Below, one piece after another: positions 22,801 to 34,844 of a DNA stretch of 64,000 nucleotides; positions within the stretch are counted from its first letter, which is position 1; each line of letters begins with the position of its first letter. A program made the translations under genes and the position numbers. The notes below the pieces were generated by a model. The model saw nothing but the letters and a program-made list of their open reading frames with translations. It had not been told where the DNA came from and made no database searches. The stretch is from Anaeramoeba flamelloides (Eukaryota; Metamonada; Anaeramoebidae), in assembly GCA_027625915.1 (NCBI GenBank), contig JANTQA010000029.1, forward strand, positions 4,774,001-4,838,000, written 5' to 3'.

Positions 22801-25800
22801 ATATTCCAAAAAAGAAGAAAAGTGACAAAAAGTTTATTATTTTTTCATTTTTACTCAATATTGTTGTTTAATATTTACAACAATCAATAATAACCAAATT
22901 GGATAGTGGTTAGATTTTCAAAAGAGTAAAGGTACTCTAGGAATTAAAAAATTATTAGAACAAAACTTGGTGATTGAAAATTGAATAATACTTGATAGCA
23001 AATATTTTTGAAAGTTAATCTTAATTCAAGCCAACTCTGTTGCCAAATGGTTCTTATTTATGAAACGATCCTTTCAAAACAAACAAAAAAAAAATTGCCA
23101 CGCAACAATAAACCAAAAGTTTTGGGTATTCGGTAATGAAGATTAAGTTTAAAAATCAAATAGATTAGGGATTATCAGTAATATTAGAATTGTCATAAAA
23201 AATCGACAAATTAGTGATTAATTTATCGTTTCACGATAATTTAGAATATCATCAATTTGTATTTTTTTGCTAATAATCTGAAATATTTCTGATAATATTA
23301 AAATCTCGCGATAATGTACAAATTAGTTATAATGAAAAAAAAAGTTGTAATAAATTGAGTAAAATTTTTAATGTTAATTTAATGTTTAAAAAAATAACTT
23401 AAAAAGTCAATAATCATTTAAAGAATATGATTAAAAAATAATGTAACTGATATTTTGTTATTTGTATTTTTTGTAACAGAATAAAATTATATCCTAAATT
23501 TTTGAATTTGTAAAGATATTTGCAGGAATAATTGTTTAATTTGTAAAAACTATGAAAATTTGTACTAAAATCAGGAATTAGCGATCTGAGGCCAAACTCC
23601 AGATAATCTTTTTTTCACACTAAAAAATCATTATCATAAATTTCCCGATTAAATACTCTCCCCAAAAACATTGTTGGCAACTTCTATTCAAAAAAAAAAA
23701 AAAAAAAAGAACTAAAACCAAAAAAACAAATACAAAACCAAAAAAATTAAGAGAAAAACACAACTGCTTTTGTCGGAATTAATATGATTTATGGAGATAA
23801 TGGAAACAGTTCAAGTAACCCAAGTGACAAAACTCTTAGGCAATGTGATCTTTTAAAGCTAGAGTTGTTTATTGGGAGTGTTTGAAATGATCGTTATTTT
23901 TTAGCAAGAAAATCGTGGTTAAATTTCAATTTCATTTTTACAATTCTCAAGTCAGGGTTTCGGGTTTATATATCTCTAAAAATATTTTTTTTTATTTTTA
24001 TTTAAAGAATCCACATAAAATGATTTTTTGATCATAATTAGAGAATATTTTGATTATCCTGATTTCTCAATATAAATAAAATTGGTTCAAAAGGTGTTGA
24101 AAGACAATTTGATAAATTGAAAATGTAGTTGTTAAATGTATTGATTAGAAAACATTAATAGTAATTATTTTTTCAAGGTAAAAAAAAAACATATTTTGCT
24201 TTAGGTTTGGTTTTGTTGGTTTTTGTTGAATTATAAAACATTTAGAATTGCTTTTAGAAATTCAAATAAAATCAACTGTTAAGGATTTCAATTCGGATCT
24301 ATTTCTGATAATACTGTTATTTTCCAATTAATAAATGAAAATTTTTATTTCAATTTCCAAAATGAATATTAATTATTGCTACTGTAGCCAAAACAAAGCA
24401 TGCAAAAAAATTTAATCCTGTTTCAAAATAAAAAGCGTGTTTTTTTGTTATAAAAGACCTATACATCAACCGATCCAAGAAACTGTTATGAAATCCTAAA
24501 TAAGTATGGTATTGATTCCTTAAAGTTCTATTATTTAAAAAGAAATTCGAAAAATAAAGGATCAAAAAGGAAAATTTATCTCAAAAAAAAGAGTAAATTT
24601 TATGATAAAATTTTAAGGGATTAGCGTCTACCAAGGAGAAGCCTAGGAACAAAGTATGTTGTTATTGGGTCTAATTGAATGGGTGCTACATGGTTCAAAT
24701 GTCTCTAAAAAATCGATTAGTCAAGTAGTAATATTTGTTGATCTCATCAATTAAAAATGATCCATGTATTAGTAAAAAACTCAACAATTTCAGAATAAAA
24801 TCTGCATTTCGCCATAAATTTAAAGGTTGAATTATCAATATTCAGACTACAAAGTAACAAAATATCTTTCTTAAATTTGTGGCGAAATGTAGATTAGTTA
24901 CTAAAAAATTCGTTTTTTTTGAAAAATTAAATAATTAACGAACAAATTTTTTTGACAAATTATTTCTCAAATCATGCAAATATATTGATGCTACAAGTAC
25001 ATTTATCAAAAGCAAAGAAAAATAATCAGTCTGTGCTTTTATGTTGATGATTATTGAGTTAAACTTTGAAATTAAAAAATTATAAAAATAGTTACTTTTG
25101 GAAGTTCTAAATCTAAATTATTAAATACTCGAATAAGGTATTTTGGGTTTCTATTTTTAGATTTGGAAAAGGAATTATAAAAATTTTTTCAAAATGAAAC
25201 TTTTTTAATAGTGTTCATTAGTAAAAAATGTAATAATTTATTGCGCAATAAGATTTATAATAGATTTTTTAGAGCTATTCGAGCCATAGTGCACTAATAC
25301 TATTTACACTCAATTACAACATACTTTAATGATTGGTAAATCTAGGGTGACGCTAATCCCTTAAATAGATCAAAAAAACGAAAAAATATTTCAAAAAAAA
25401 GAAGAATATTATTAAATATTATCAACAAATTTCATTCCTAATTTAAATTTTACTGAAAATATCCAGATGTTTAGATTCAAAATTGATTTGAACTTAGGTA
25501 TACTATTTTGTAGCAGATTGGATGTTGCCATTGGAACAAGAAGAAAAAAAAGCACAGATTATCTTTTGAAGCACGGATTATAGTCGTTGTGCATGCATTA
25601 TTTTTGATCACTGTACTACAACCAAATTAACAGAGTAAAAATTTTGTCTCAGAGTTAACTAAGCAAGTATAATTTATTGTCTAAAAATATCATTTCTAAA
25701 CGATCTTGTAAAGATCTTTGGATTTTCTTCAACTTCTAAACTAGATAAAGATTTTGGAAGGTGAACTAATAATTTTCGTTTTTTAATTGGATAATAATAG

Positions 25801-26367
25801 TATCAAATTCCCCAAACAAAAGTGTTATCTCAAAGTTCAATAAGAAAGCTTGGTTAAATGCCTTGAAATAAATACCATTTAAAATTGATTTTGTAGTGAT
25901 CTTTTGGTTTGTTTCAAGAATTAATTAAAAACAGAAAGGTTTTAGGACTTGAAATTGAAAGTTTCATTTGTTAATTGGAAAATAAAAGTTGCAAATAAAA
26001 CGGCTGGTTACTCTCGAAATTAAAATGTTTGGTGCATTTGAAAAAAATAGAATCGAGTAAGTTGGGAAAAAATTGAAAATTAAAACAAAAAAAGTAATTC
26101 CATACTTTTACAAAAATTATGGTGTGTTATTTTGATCCGTTGATGTTTGTTGTTTTTATGAACTTTTTTATCACAATCAATACAAAAAATACTGATGCAT
26201 TTCTTGCAACAAATAATCGTTTGGTGAGTTAAACGTGATGAACACCTTATACATTGGATTTTAAATCTTTTTGTATTGTTGCTATTTTTGGAATGTGATG
26301 ATTTTTGTTTTGTTGCTCTTTGTTCTTTGTTGTAGTTTTTTCTTTGGTTTGTTGTTTTGTTGCTCAT
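17977..26367 (-). CDS. Tandem B-box zinc-finger protein, two exons across a 5.7-kb intron
   Basis: Exon 1 is 26367-26106 (ATG at 26367) and exon 2 is 20357-17977. The inferred intron has donor GTATGG and acceptor TTATTTAG and is in phase 1 on both sides, giving about 880 residues. B-box 1 (residues about 39-75) shows CIRC, CCKKC, CIDC and trailing His residues. B-box 2 (98-129) shows CSRH, CKKC, CLKC and H129. Splicing places the boxes about 20 residues apart, as in TRIM-type proteins, which supports the join. B-boxes bind zinc and mediate protein contacts, often in ubiquitin ligases, but no RING finger is visible. After the boxes come Asn/Lys/Ser/Glu-rich disordered sequence including an Asn run at about 267-285, then a structured part of about 400 residues (around 350-780) that I do not recognise, and a Lys-rich tail. 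Two separate genes remain possible because the intron is unusually long. Confidence 0.7.
24500..25630. repeat. Dispersed repeat, copy 1, interrupted by a TTAA MITE
   Basis: The left part (about 24505-24565, with AAAGTTCTATTATTTAAAAA) and the right part (about 25425-25625, with AAAATTGATTTGAACTTAGG) match, in the same order and orientation, the sequence at 26990-27045 and 27150-27350. Copy 1 is about 750 bp longer between these blocks because of the 24617-25360 insertion. Identity of the underlying repeat is unknown. Confidence 0.65.
24617..25360. mobile_element. 744-bp MITE with TTAA target duplication (piggyBac-like target preference)
   Basis: Terminal repeats begin GGGATTAGCGTC on both ends, 12 bp perfect, and continue imperfectly for about 110 bp. 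Both ends abut TTAA (24613-24616 and 25361-25364). An internal hairpin at about 24808-24900 is built from GCATTTCGCCATAAATTTAA and its inverse. There is no reading frame, so the element is non-autonomous. TTAA duplication is the hallmark of piggyBac-type transposases; the terminal bases differ from classical piggyBac (CCC), so family assignment is tentative. It sits within the B-box gene intron. Confidence 0.8.
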
Positions 26368-26989
26368 AATAAAACAAAAAATTAGTTACAAAAATGAAAA
26401 AAAATAACTTGTTCAATTCCCTTTTTGATATTTTCAGTTTTTTCAAATTAGGTAAAAAAAGAATTATTAAAAATTTTATTTTTTGATCCCTAAAGTTAAT
26501 TTTTAAAGATGAGCAGATTTTCATCCGCAATGAAAAAAAAATGTTCAGACTTGCTGCTTTTTTGTAACCTTTTTTAAAAAAAATTAACTTATGAAAAAAA
26601 AATTTACTTTAATTGATTTTATTTGTTTTATGAAAGTAAAAAGGAAAATTTTTGGATATTTTTTGTACTTATTTTTCGCTGATCAAAAAGGATGTGTGAA
26701 ACTGAAATTCTTCAAAATGGTTAGTACCTCTTGTACACTCTAAAAGAAAAATCAAACAAAAAGGAAAATTCTTGGTATTCAATGAATCCAAAAAAGACAA
26801 TTTTTCTACCGTTTACAATTAAATTCTAATTTGACAAATTAAAAATACATGAATTTTCGTTTCTTTTGTTGAGTTGGTTTCTATTCTTTGTTCGAAAATA
26901 AAGGGTGTAGAAAATACTGGTGTTTGTTTTGTTTTTTATTGGAACAATGAGTTGTATTTAACCTAATCAACGAACAATAAACGATAATT

Positions 26990-27350
26990 ATATATGATAT
27001 TGATTTCTTAAAGTTCTATTATTTAAAAAGAAATTCTAAAAATGAAGGAAAAATAAAAAAAAATCTACAACAAAATATGAAAAATACAGTAGACACGCCA
27101 AAAAAAATAAAAAATTTTATCAAACTGGGGAAAGTATGAAAAATTTGAAATAAATTTCATTCCTAATTATATATTGTCTGAAAAAATTAAGGAGTTTAAT
27201 TCCAAAATTGATTTGAACTTAGGTAAACTATTCATGAGTCGGTTGGAGGTTGTCTTGGTACAATAAGAAAAATAAACATTATTGTTAATTTGAAACACTG
27301 ATTATAGATTTTGGGAGTACATTTTTTTGATCAGAGTGCTTCTAATATAA
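26990..27350. repeat. Dispersed repeat, copy 2, without the MITE (empty site)
   Basis: Counterpart of 24500-25630 in the same orientation. The two conserved blocks are separated here by only about 105 bp and no TTAA-bounded element is present. It lies upstream of the B-box gene start. Confidence 0.6.
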
Positions 27351-29984
27351 AAAAAAATCAAAATTTCATTTTTTATTTCTATTTCTATATTTCATCTTTG
27401 AAATTTTTTAACAATTTTTCAATAAGGTAGAATAAAGCATTTTATTTGTTAAAATTTGAAGAAGCTTTATAAAATTATTGATATTTGATATTATTTTTTT
27501 GAGGAACTGTTTTGAAAGTAGAGTTTTTAAATTTCAAAAAATTGGAAATTAAAATAATTTTTTTTTTTACCTTATTATAAATTTATTGGCAAAGAAATTT
27601 CATTATTTTTCTTTATTTATAGGGTTAAAATTTTTGAATGGTAATACCCAATTACACATGAATTTAATTACTTGTCTTTGAATATTTATGAATAAAATTA
27701 GAGATGTTTAACTTTTTTTTAATTGGCGAAAATGTTTTGATTTCCGATTCTGAGTTTAGATTTTATATACACCAATGGTACAATTCTCAATAATCCAACA
27801 AACAATTAGAAAAATTGACATCCCAATCTATTTCTTGGGTATTTTTTCTTAGTATAAAAAGGAAAATAAAATTAATTATTAGTTTTTTCCCTTTATTATT
27901 CAAATACGAGTATATCGAATAAATAACACAAAAAGAAACAGTTAGTAAGTTTAAAGAATCTCGTTTTCAATTTTTTTCATGTAAGTATGGTCTTTTACAT
28001 AGAATTGTGGTGAAACATCTTGATTTTAATCAAAATAAATTTTTATAACCCTCTATTTTAACTTTGTAATACTTTATATTTATTTATTCAATGCAAAAAA
28101 ATAGAAAGTTTACTTTTCTTTAATTAAAATCTAAACATCCAGATTTTTGGAAGTTGAAATTTCTAAATCTGCTGAGAGCAGAAAACATTTAAGTTGAAAT
28201 TCTGCAACTCAAAAGTCAAGATCATGTGACTATGGCTTTAAATGATTAGTTTACACGATGTAGAAGTCTAGAATTTAAAGTATGCCACTTTTGATCGTAA
28301 AATACATAATTACCCATTTCACGTAAAAATTAGATAAAAAAAATTGTACCAAAAAGTTGTCCTGATCTATTTACAAATTGAACTTTAATTCGTAAAAAAA
28401 AAAACAAAGAATTTTAGAAAACTATCAAACATTTTGAGACAAATTATTTAATTAAATTATCAATATTAATGCTTAAAATTGGTAAAATATCTTACTCAAA
28501 TTTATCTCAAAATATTGATTTGGTGCTAAAAAATTAATTTTGTTAAAAAATATTTAAACAACTCTAAAATTTATTTTTATAAATTATTTTCAAATAAACT
28601 CAGTTCCAAAAATTTGGACACACCCAAAATCAAAAATAGGCAAAAAAAAAACCCAATTTATTGTATTTTTCCAAACCTAATATAAAACCACATTTAAGTA
28701 ACCCAGTATTAATGTTTTAATAATTAATCATTTTAATCCAAATAAAAGAAAAAAATATAAAACTCAAAAATAAAAACCAGTGTGTCCAAAATAATGAAAC
28801 GAGCTGAACAAAAAATGTATTGGTAAATTTGTTGAAATTTCACCAACAATTGTTGATCGATCAAATATCAAGATACCATCTACCAATTTTATGTTATTTT
28901 TCAATTTAACAAACTCAACACTAACCTTCTATCAACCATTGAAAAAAAATTTCCCGATCTAACGAAACAGATTACGTAACTGCAAAAAAGGAGATGAAAA
29001 CAAAACAAAAACGACAAAAAATGAAATTTTTGTAAAAATCAAAATTCTTTCCAATTTGAATTTAAAGTGCAGTAATGCTGTTCTTTCCACTATTTAAACT
29101 GTGTCCAAATTTTTGGAATCTAGTTTAGAATGAAAACACAACTGTCACCCTAGAAAAGAAACTATAAAATAATCATTTTTTAAGTTTTTTTGTTTTTATT
29201 CATTATGAAGTAAATCTAAAAATTCAAAAATAGAAAAAATAGATATTTTTTGAGACTTCTAAGTAGTGATTTTTAAAAGATTGGGATACTATTATTTTAA
29301 GTTTCTATTGTTTGATTTCTAAGTTTAATTAAAATATATTCCAGAATTGATAATTTTTAATTGTGATCCTTAATTAAAAAAACTAATTATATATAGCTTG
29401 AACAATAAAATCTAAAATAGATTTTAGATATTCATGTAAATCATAGCTAATAAATAATTTATCACACTCAATATTAACACACTTAAATTATCGGCCAATC
29501 TAAAAATATTTGTTTTCACTTACTGGTATCTGAATCTCAAAATGGGAAAAAAATTTCACTTCATTTTCTTTCTTTTTTTTTTTATTAACCCCCCAGAATA
29601 AATAGATTATAATTACATAATTTTACTTTTATTTTTTTGGACCATTTTTATATAATCTTTTGAAACATTGTGAAAATTAAAAATATCTTTACAGAAATGA
29701 TATTTCAAAAATAGAAAAAAGAAAATCTGTTGAAATTATAACCCATTTATTATTCAAATGCAAGTATGAAAAAATACCTGTGAAAAATAATATGTCTTAA
29801 GTTGTATCAAAGAAATGAACCTTTTGAGAACATTTCAATAAAAAATGATACACAACACAAATTTTTTTGGGAGCAAATTGATAAAAAATCAAAAAAAGTA
29901 ATCATTTTTTTAATAGATTTTCCGTTTTGAATTTTGTACAAACTATTTTTTAATCTTTATTTTGGCTGTTTTTAATTTTTTTCA
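27351..29984. other. Intergenic region between the divergent B-box and bZIP genes
   Basis: No gene could be supported. From about 28400 to 29500 lies a diverged TTAA-family MITE: 28440-28560, with TTATCAATATTAATGC, and 29250-29480 parallel 24830-24910 and 25130-25330. It is split by the 28597-29125 element. The bZIP promoter should lie just upstream of 29985, as a T-rich stretch ending TTTTTTTCA before the ATG. Confidence 0.5.
28597..29125. mobile_element. 529-bp Tc1/mariner-like MITE, copy 1
   Basis: Left end AACTCAGTTCCAAAAATTTG continues GACAC; the right end read inverted is AACTAGATTCCAAAAATTTG continuing GACAC. TA flanks both ends (28595-28596 and 29126-29127). An internal block with CACCAACAATTGTTGATCGA is shared with the inverted copy at 33087-33621. 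No transposase frame remains. Confidence 0.85.
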
Positions 29985-31062
29985 ATGAGCAGTGAAAGAA
30001 AAAGAATTTGTACTGAAAAAATAAACAACAGCAATAATAAAGTCCGTCGAAAAATTATCATAACAAAAATAATTCCAAAAAAAAAAACCAAAAAACAAAC
30101 AAATTTAAAAAAAAGAATCACTGACAAAGATAAAAACAAAAAATATTCTCATAAGGAAAGAAACAGAATTAATGCAAGAAGATTTCGTGAAAGAAAAAAG
30201 GTTTATATTAAAACACTTGAAAAAGAACGAAAAGCACTGAAAAAAGAAAGTAAAGAGCTGAAAAAAGAAAACTTTTCATTATTTAAAAAGCTTCAGAAAG
30301 TGAAGCAAAAGAATTTGTTTCTTCAAAAGCGAATTGAACAATTACAAAGAGAAAAGGGAAACCCCAAGTACGAGGACAAAAGAATTAAAGAAAAGAAAAA
30401 ATACAAAAAGGTACCAAAACAAAAACATTTTCCAAAACACAAGATCAACCAAATAGAATCAAAAAAGTTCATCGAAGAAGAAGAAGAAGAAGAAGAAGAA
30501 GAAGAAGAAGAAGAAGAAAAACTTGAAGAAAAAGAAAAAGAAGAAGAAAAAGAAGAAGAAAAAGAAAAAGAAAAAGAAAAAGAAACTGAAACTGAAACTG
30601 AAACTGAAACTGAAACTGAAACAGAAACTGAAACTGAAACAGAAACAGAAACAGAAACAAAAACTGAAACTGAAACTGAAACTGAAACTGAAACAGAAAC
30701 TGAAACTGAAACTGAAAATGAAGAAGAAGAAGAAGAATCTAATGAAGATTCTGATGAAGAAGAGGGAGTGAAAGGTGATGAAGAAGATGGTGAGAATGAA
30801 AAAGATCCTTTAAGTGACAATGACGATTTCATCAAGGTACTAAATTTTCCTATTAAAAATGGGCTTTTTAATCCACTGCCATCTTCTTTCCAAACAGACT
30901 AAGCTTCTAAAGTATCTTTTAATGGAAATACACAAAAGAGCCAAACGACAGGAAAGAAAAAAAACCAAATTTAATCACTTGGGTGATAAGTCAGAAACCC
31001 CAAGTGGACGGAAATCAAAAAGCAAGGAAACTGATTTGTTTAGTATCCAATTTTTCCTTTAA
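29985..31062 (+). CDS. bZIP transcription factor with acidic Glu/Thr-Glu repeat tail
   Basis: Exon 1 is 29985-30836 and exon 2 is 30898-31062, joined over a 61-bp intron (donor GTACTAAA, acceptor CCAAACAG, phase 0), giving 338 residues. Without splicing the frame stops at 30902 and loses the last 54 residues, but the downstream segment stays open in the spliced frame up to TAA at 31060, so splicing is preferred. The basic region at residues 57-72 (KERNRINARRFRERKK) has the N-x7-R signature at N60 and R68. The zipper has L78, L85, L92, L99, V106, L113 and L120 in heptad register, so it should bind DNA as a dimer. The N-terminus is Lys/Arg-rich. Residues about 160-285 are Glu runs and a Thr-Glu dipeptide array coded by GAAACT repeats (30584-30717). 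Target genes are unknown. Confidence 0.83.
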
Positions 31063-33086
31063 CAAATAGATTTAATTTTTTTTAGACTATTAGATTTCTT
31101 TTTTTTTGTACACTTTTTATTTGAAAAATTTTTAATATTAGAACGAATGTTGCTTTAAAAAGAAACATTAAACAAAATTTTTGTTTTTCATTTTATTTTA
31201 GTTTTGTTGATCAAAAAAATATGTTTCCTTGAATAATTTGAGACAGCACTTCCAACCCTACAGTGAAAATTTATAAGAAAACCCTGAAATTGATTTTCAA
31301 TCATAAAATTTTATTTTGTATAAACTAACATAAAATGGTTCTGAAAGTTTATCATCAACCAAAAAATTTATAAGATAAGAAAAAAAATCAAAGTTATCAA
31401 TTTTTTTAGGGCAAACAAAAGGAATTAAAAATTCACCCTTAAATAATAAAAAAAAAGTTATCCATTTTTTGGGTTTTTGATATTAACAAACAAACCCATA
31501 AAAAAACTTACATTAATGTAAATCTTCAATATCAAAAATTGGTAAAATCTAAGATTTTTACAATTTAGAAGTAATGATCGAAAAATACTTTCAAGTTTCT
31601 ATTATTTCTTTTCTTTTAATTTCTGGGAATTCAATTTTTATATTTGTTTTTACAAAAAAAAAAAATATCTCCAATGATGTAAGAATAATTTGTTTTTAAA
31701 TCGAAAGATATGGAGAAATTGTATTTTCTATTTCATAAAACACAATTTTATAATAGACAACCAATTTCGAGGTCTTAAAATTTTTCATGGTAGGTTTGGA
31801 ACTGCTGTGTCTTTCCAAAAAGAAGATTTTCAACAAGCCGGATTTTCCTTTGATTTTTAGGAATTTTTATTTTTAAAGAAATATTACAGGTACATATCGC
31901 TATCCGGAAAAAATTTTATCAATAGAGAAAATTAAACATTTTTTAATTTTTCACTTTTTCATAATTTCCATTTCAAATCTCTAAAAACAATACAAACCCT
32001 AATACTATTCTAAATATTTTTTTTCAGTTACTTTTACAGAGTCTGAAATGTTTCAAAATTTGAATCATAACTTGAAAATCAAACGGTTATCATTTTGGCT
32101 CGTATTTTCCTTCAAAGATCTGTTTCGAAAATTTTTTTTTATCTTGATTTTAATTTTAGCACTTTAAAAACAATAATTATTTTGTCCAATTTCTTCAAAA
32201 GTAAAATTATTTTTGAGAAGTGAATGTAAAATAACACAATAAATCAAGACTTTTCATGGTGAGAACTTAATCCCTAAACTGAATAAATTCAATTCAGAGT
32301 CCATTAAGGGGGTAAATACACCATAAGGCGTGATAAAAATTTGAGAGGGGTGAGATAAGAGTATTTTATTTTAGTGGCGTGTGATCGTAGATTCTCTAAA
32401 AATTTTATTGAAAAAATTATTTGATATTTTTTTTTTTAGTAATGATAAACAATAGAAAAAAGAGAATATATTGATAAAATAAACTTTTTTTCAGTCAAAC
32501 GGGTCCAGTTTTATTGAAAAAATAGAAAAACTTCTATGAGTTTAATTCATTATTCTTCTCAAGCCAAAATTTCATTTTTTAGATCAGAATCATTTTTTCT
32601 CATTTTGTAAAAATTTTTTTTTTGTATTTTACTTTTTACTTTTTGCTTTTTTTTTTTTCTTCCTTTCTTTTTTATTTTTTTTTTAAAAATTCATTTAAAA
32701 AAAAAATGTTTGAAACTCCAAATTAACATTAAGAAAAGTTAGGTTGTATATGCTTTTTTTAAAATTCATACATTTACAAGTAAAAAATTTTATTGTCAAC
32801 AATTTTAATTTCCTAAAGATATTGAGAAATTTTGCATCGAGATGTTCCAATGAGAAGGGCCCAAAAATTTTTTTTTAACATTTTTTTTTTTTTGAAATTT
32901 ATGGTTTGTTCAGGGTTTTCTTTTATGATTATCAACCCTAATATGAATTTTATTATTTCTCGTATTTCTAAACAAAATGAGTTTGGCTGATTCTTAAAAA
33001 TAAAGTGGGTTTTTCATTTTTGGATGGGCACCTTTGAGTGAAATGGGGTTTAGGTTGGATTTTTTTTTTTTTTTTTTTTTTAGATA
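31063..33086. other. AT-rich intergenic region downstream of the bZIP gene
   Basis: No coding region or RNA gene could be supported. The composition is T- and A-runs. A weak match to the TTAA-family MITE interior occurs near 31525-31600 but has no recognisable ends. Confidence 0.5.
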
Positions 33087-33621
33087 AACTTAATTCTAAC
33101 AATTTGTGTATAGTTTAAACAGTTGAAAGAACAACAATGACATAATTTACATACCATTTAGAAATTATTTGTTTTTACAAATTATTTTCATTTTTTGTTT
33201 TTTTATTTTGTGTTTTCATTTCCTTTTTTTACAGTTACTTTAATCTGTTTTGTTAGATCTGGAATTTTTGTTCGATGGTTGATAGAATATTAGTGCTGAG
33301 TTTGTTTAATTGAAAAATAACATACAAATAGTTGGTGATATTTTATCATTAGATCGATCAACAATTGTTGGTGAAATTTCAACAAATTAACCAATATATT
33401 TTTTGTTCCACTCGATTCAGTATTTTGGACACATTGGTTTTTATTTTTGTCTTTTATATTTTTTTCTTTTATTTGGATGAAGATGTATTACTCATAAAAA
33501 AACATTAATACCATGTTACTTAAATGTGATTTATTCTTACGTTTGGGAAAAATACAATAAATTGAGGTTTTTGTTTTCCTATTTTTGATTTTAGATGTGT
33601 CCAAATTTTTGGAAGGGAGTT
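33087..33621. mobile_element. 535-bp Tc1/mariner-like MITE, copy 2 (inverted relative to copy 1)
   Basis: Reverse-complement relative of 28597-29125. The right end carries GTGTCCAAATTTTTGGAAGG and is followed by TA (33622-33623). The left end, AACTTAATTCTAACAATTTG, is more diverged and preceded by TA (33085-33086). The shared interior includes GATCGATCAACAATTGTTGG. Together the two copies flank the bZIP gene in opposite orientation. Confidence 0.8.
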
Positions 33622-34844
33622 TAGTTTTTTTTTTTTGGGATAATATAATTTTAGATTCTTAGAATAAAATTTAAAGCTATTTTTTGGTTTAAAATTTGAT
33701 AAAATATAATCATGTTTACTTCTCCAATTCCACCCATTCCAACTATTTTAAATCCTAACAAGTAATGTTTTGGGATAATTATTATTTTTTGAAACCCTAT
33801 AGCTATTAAACCTCATTTGTATTTCCTTGTGTGATTCTCTCGATTGTAATGTTGTTTCTCATTTTAAACAAAACCCATTTATTCTAAATTTCACTGATAA
33901 AAAAAATATTTCTAATTGTTTTATGTTTTCAAGATTAAAAAAATATTAAAAATGATAAAAAAATATAAAATGAAAAAAATAAAATACAACAATAGAATGT
34001 TGAGGTAAAGACAAAAGATAAGTCATTCAACATTCGAAACACTATTTTAATCAATTCAACCATACATTCTATTATGGTTATTTCTTTGAGACTTTTGAAA
34101 AAAAATTTTAAAAATCTAATGAATGAAGTACTTTAAATAATAAAAATCAATGAGTTAATAACCCAAGTAAAAAATGTTATTTTCTGATCCTTTTCAAAAT
34201 TGCAAAAAAATGAAAAATTTTTCTTTACCGTGGCTACTCCCTTAAAATTTTAATCTTAAAAATGAATAATATTTCTTTTAGTCATCTCACAAGATAATGA
34301 TATCAACATACCCAAGAATTTTTTTTGGTATCACAAGCTTTCTAAATCTTGGATAAATCTTTTTACGTTTCCAGACTAGCATCAAAATTTTTAGTAAAAA
34401 ACAATTCCAAATATCTAATAAACAACTCTTGTTACAATATTATAATATTGGTTTTTGAGTTTGAAGTGGGAAAAATTTTCTCTTCATTTTGGATTTCCTT
34501 TTTCAAATAAACCCAGAAATTACAACCTACTTCTTTGAGAACTCAATGTACTCAAAAAAAATATGGGAAAGGAAGTGAAAATTTCCACCCCTTTATCATT
34601 CAAATACCCGTTTCCCACATCTTGGGAAAAATTAAAAATATTTCTCTTCTTTTCTCTGTTACTCATCAGGGTAACCATGTATACTAATCCTATGAGATTA
34701 CATTGATAATTTCAACTTAAAATACAAACAATTAAAAGAATTACACAAAATAATCATTTTTTTTCTTTTATCGTATTTTTTACATTCACTATGTCCTTAT
34801 CCTTTCTCTCAAAATCAACCAGCTCATTCAAAACCAATTATTCA
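33622..34844. other. Intergenic region upstream of alanine aminotransferase
   Basis: No gene could be supported. A lone end resembling the TTAA family, reading GGCTACTCCCTTAA, is at about 34232-34247. The last roughly 120 bases before the gene are pyrimidine-rich and more mixed in composition than the rest, consistent with a promoter, but no specific motif can be named. Confidence 0.4.

Noticed and set aside
23160-23345. Possible further inverted-repeat element with GATTATCAGTAATATTAGAA and a similar inverted stretch
   Set aside because: Complementarity is short and broken; it cannot be told from chance in sequence this AT-rich.
30323-30835. Ser-rich and Val/Ser repeat frames on the minus strand opposite the bZIP gene
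   Set aside because: Complement of the GAA/GAAACT repeats; the plus frame has the bZIP signature.
29985-30902. Unspliced 305-residue bZIP frame
   Set aside because: The final 22 residues come from sequence with intron features (GTACTAAA to CCAAACAG), and the spliced frame stays open for 54 further Lys/Arg-rich codons. Kept only as an alternative.
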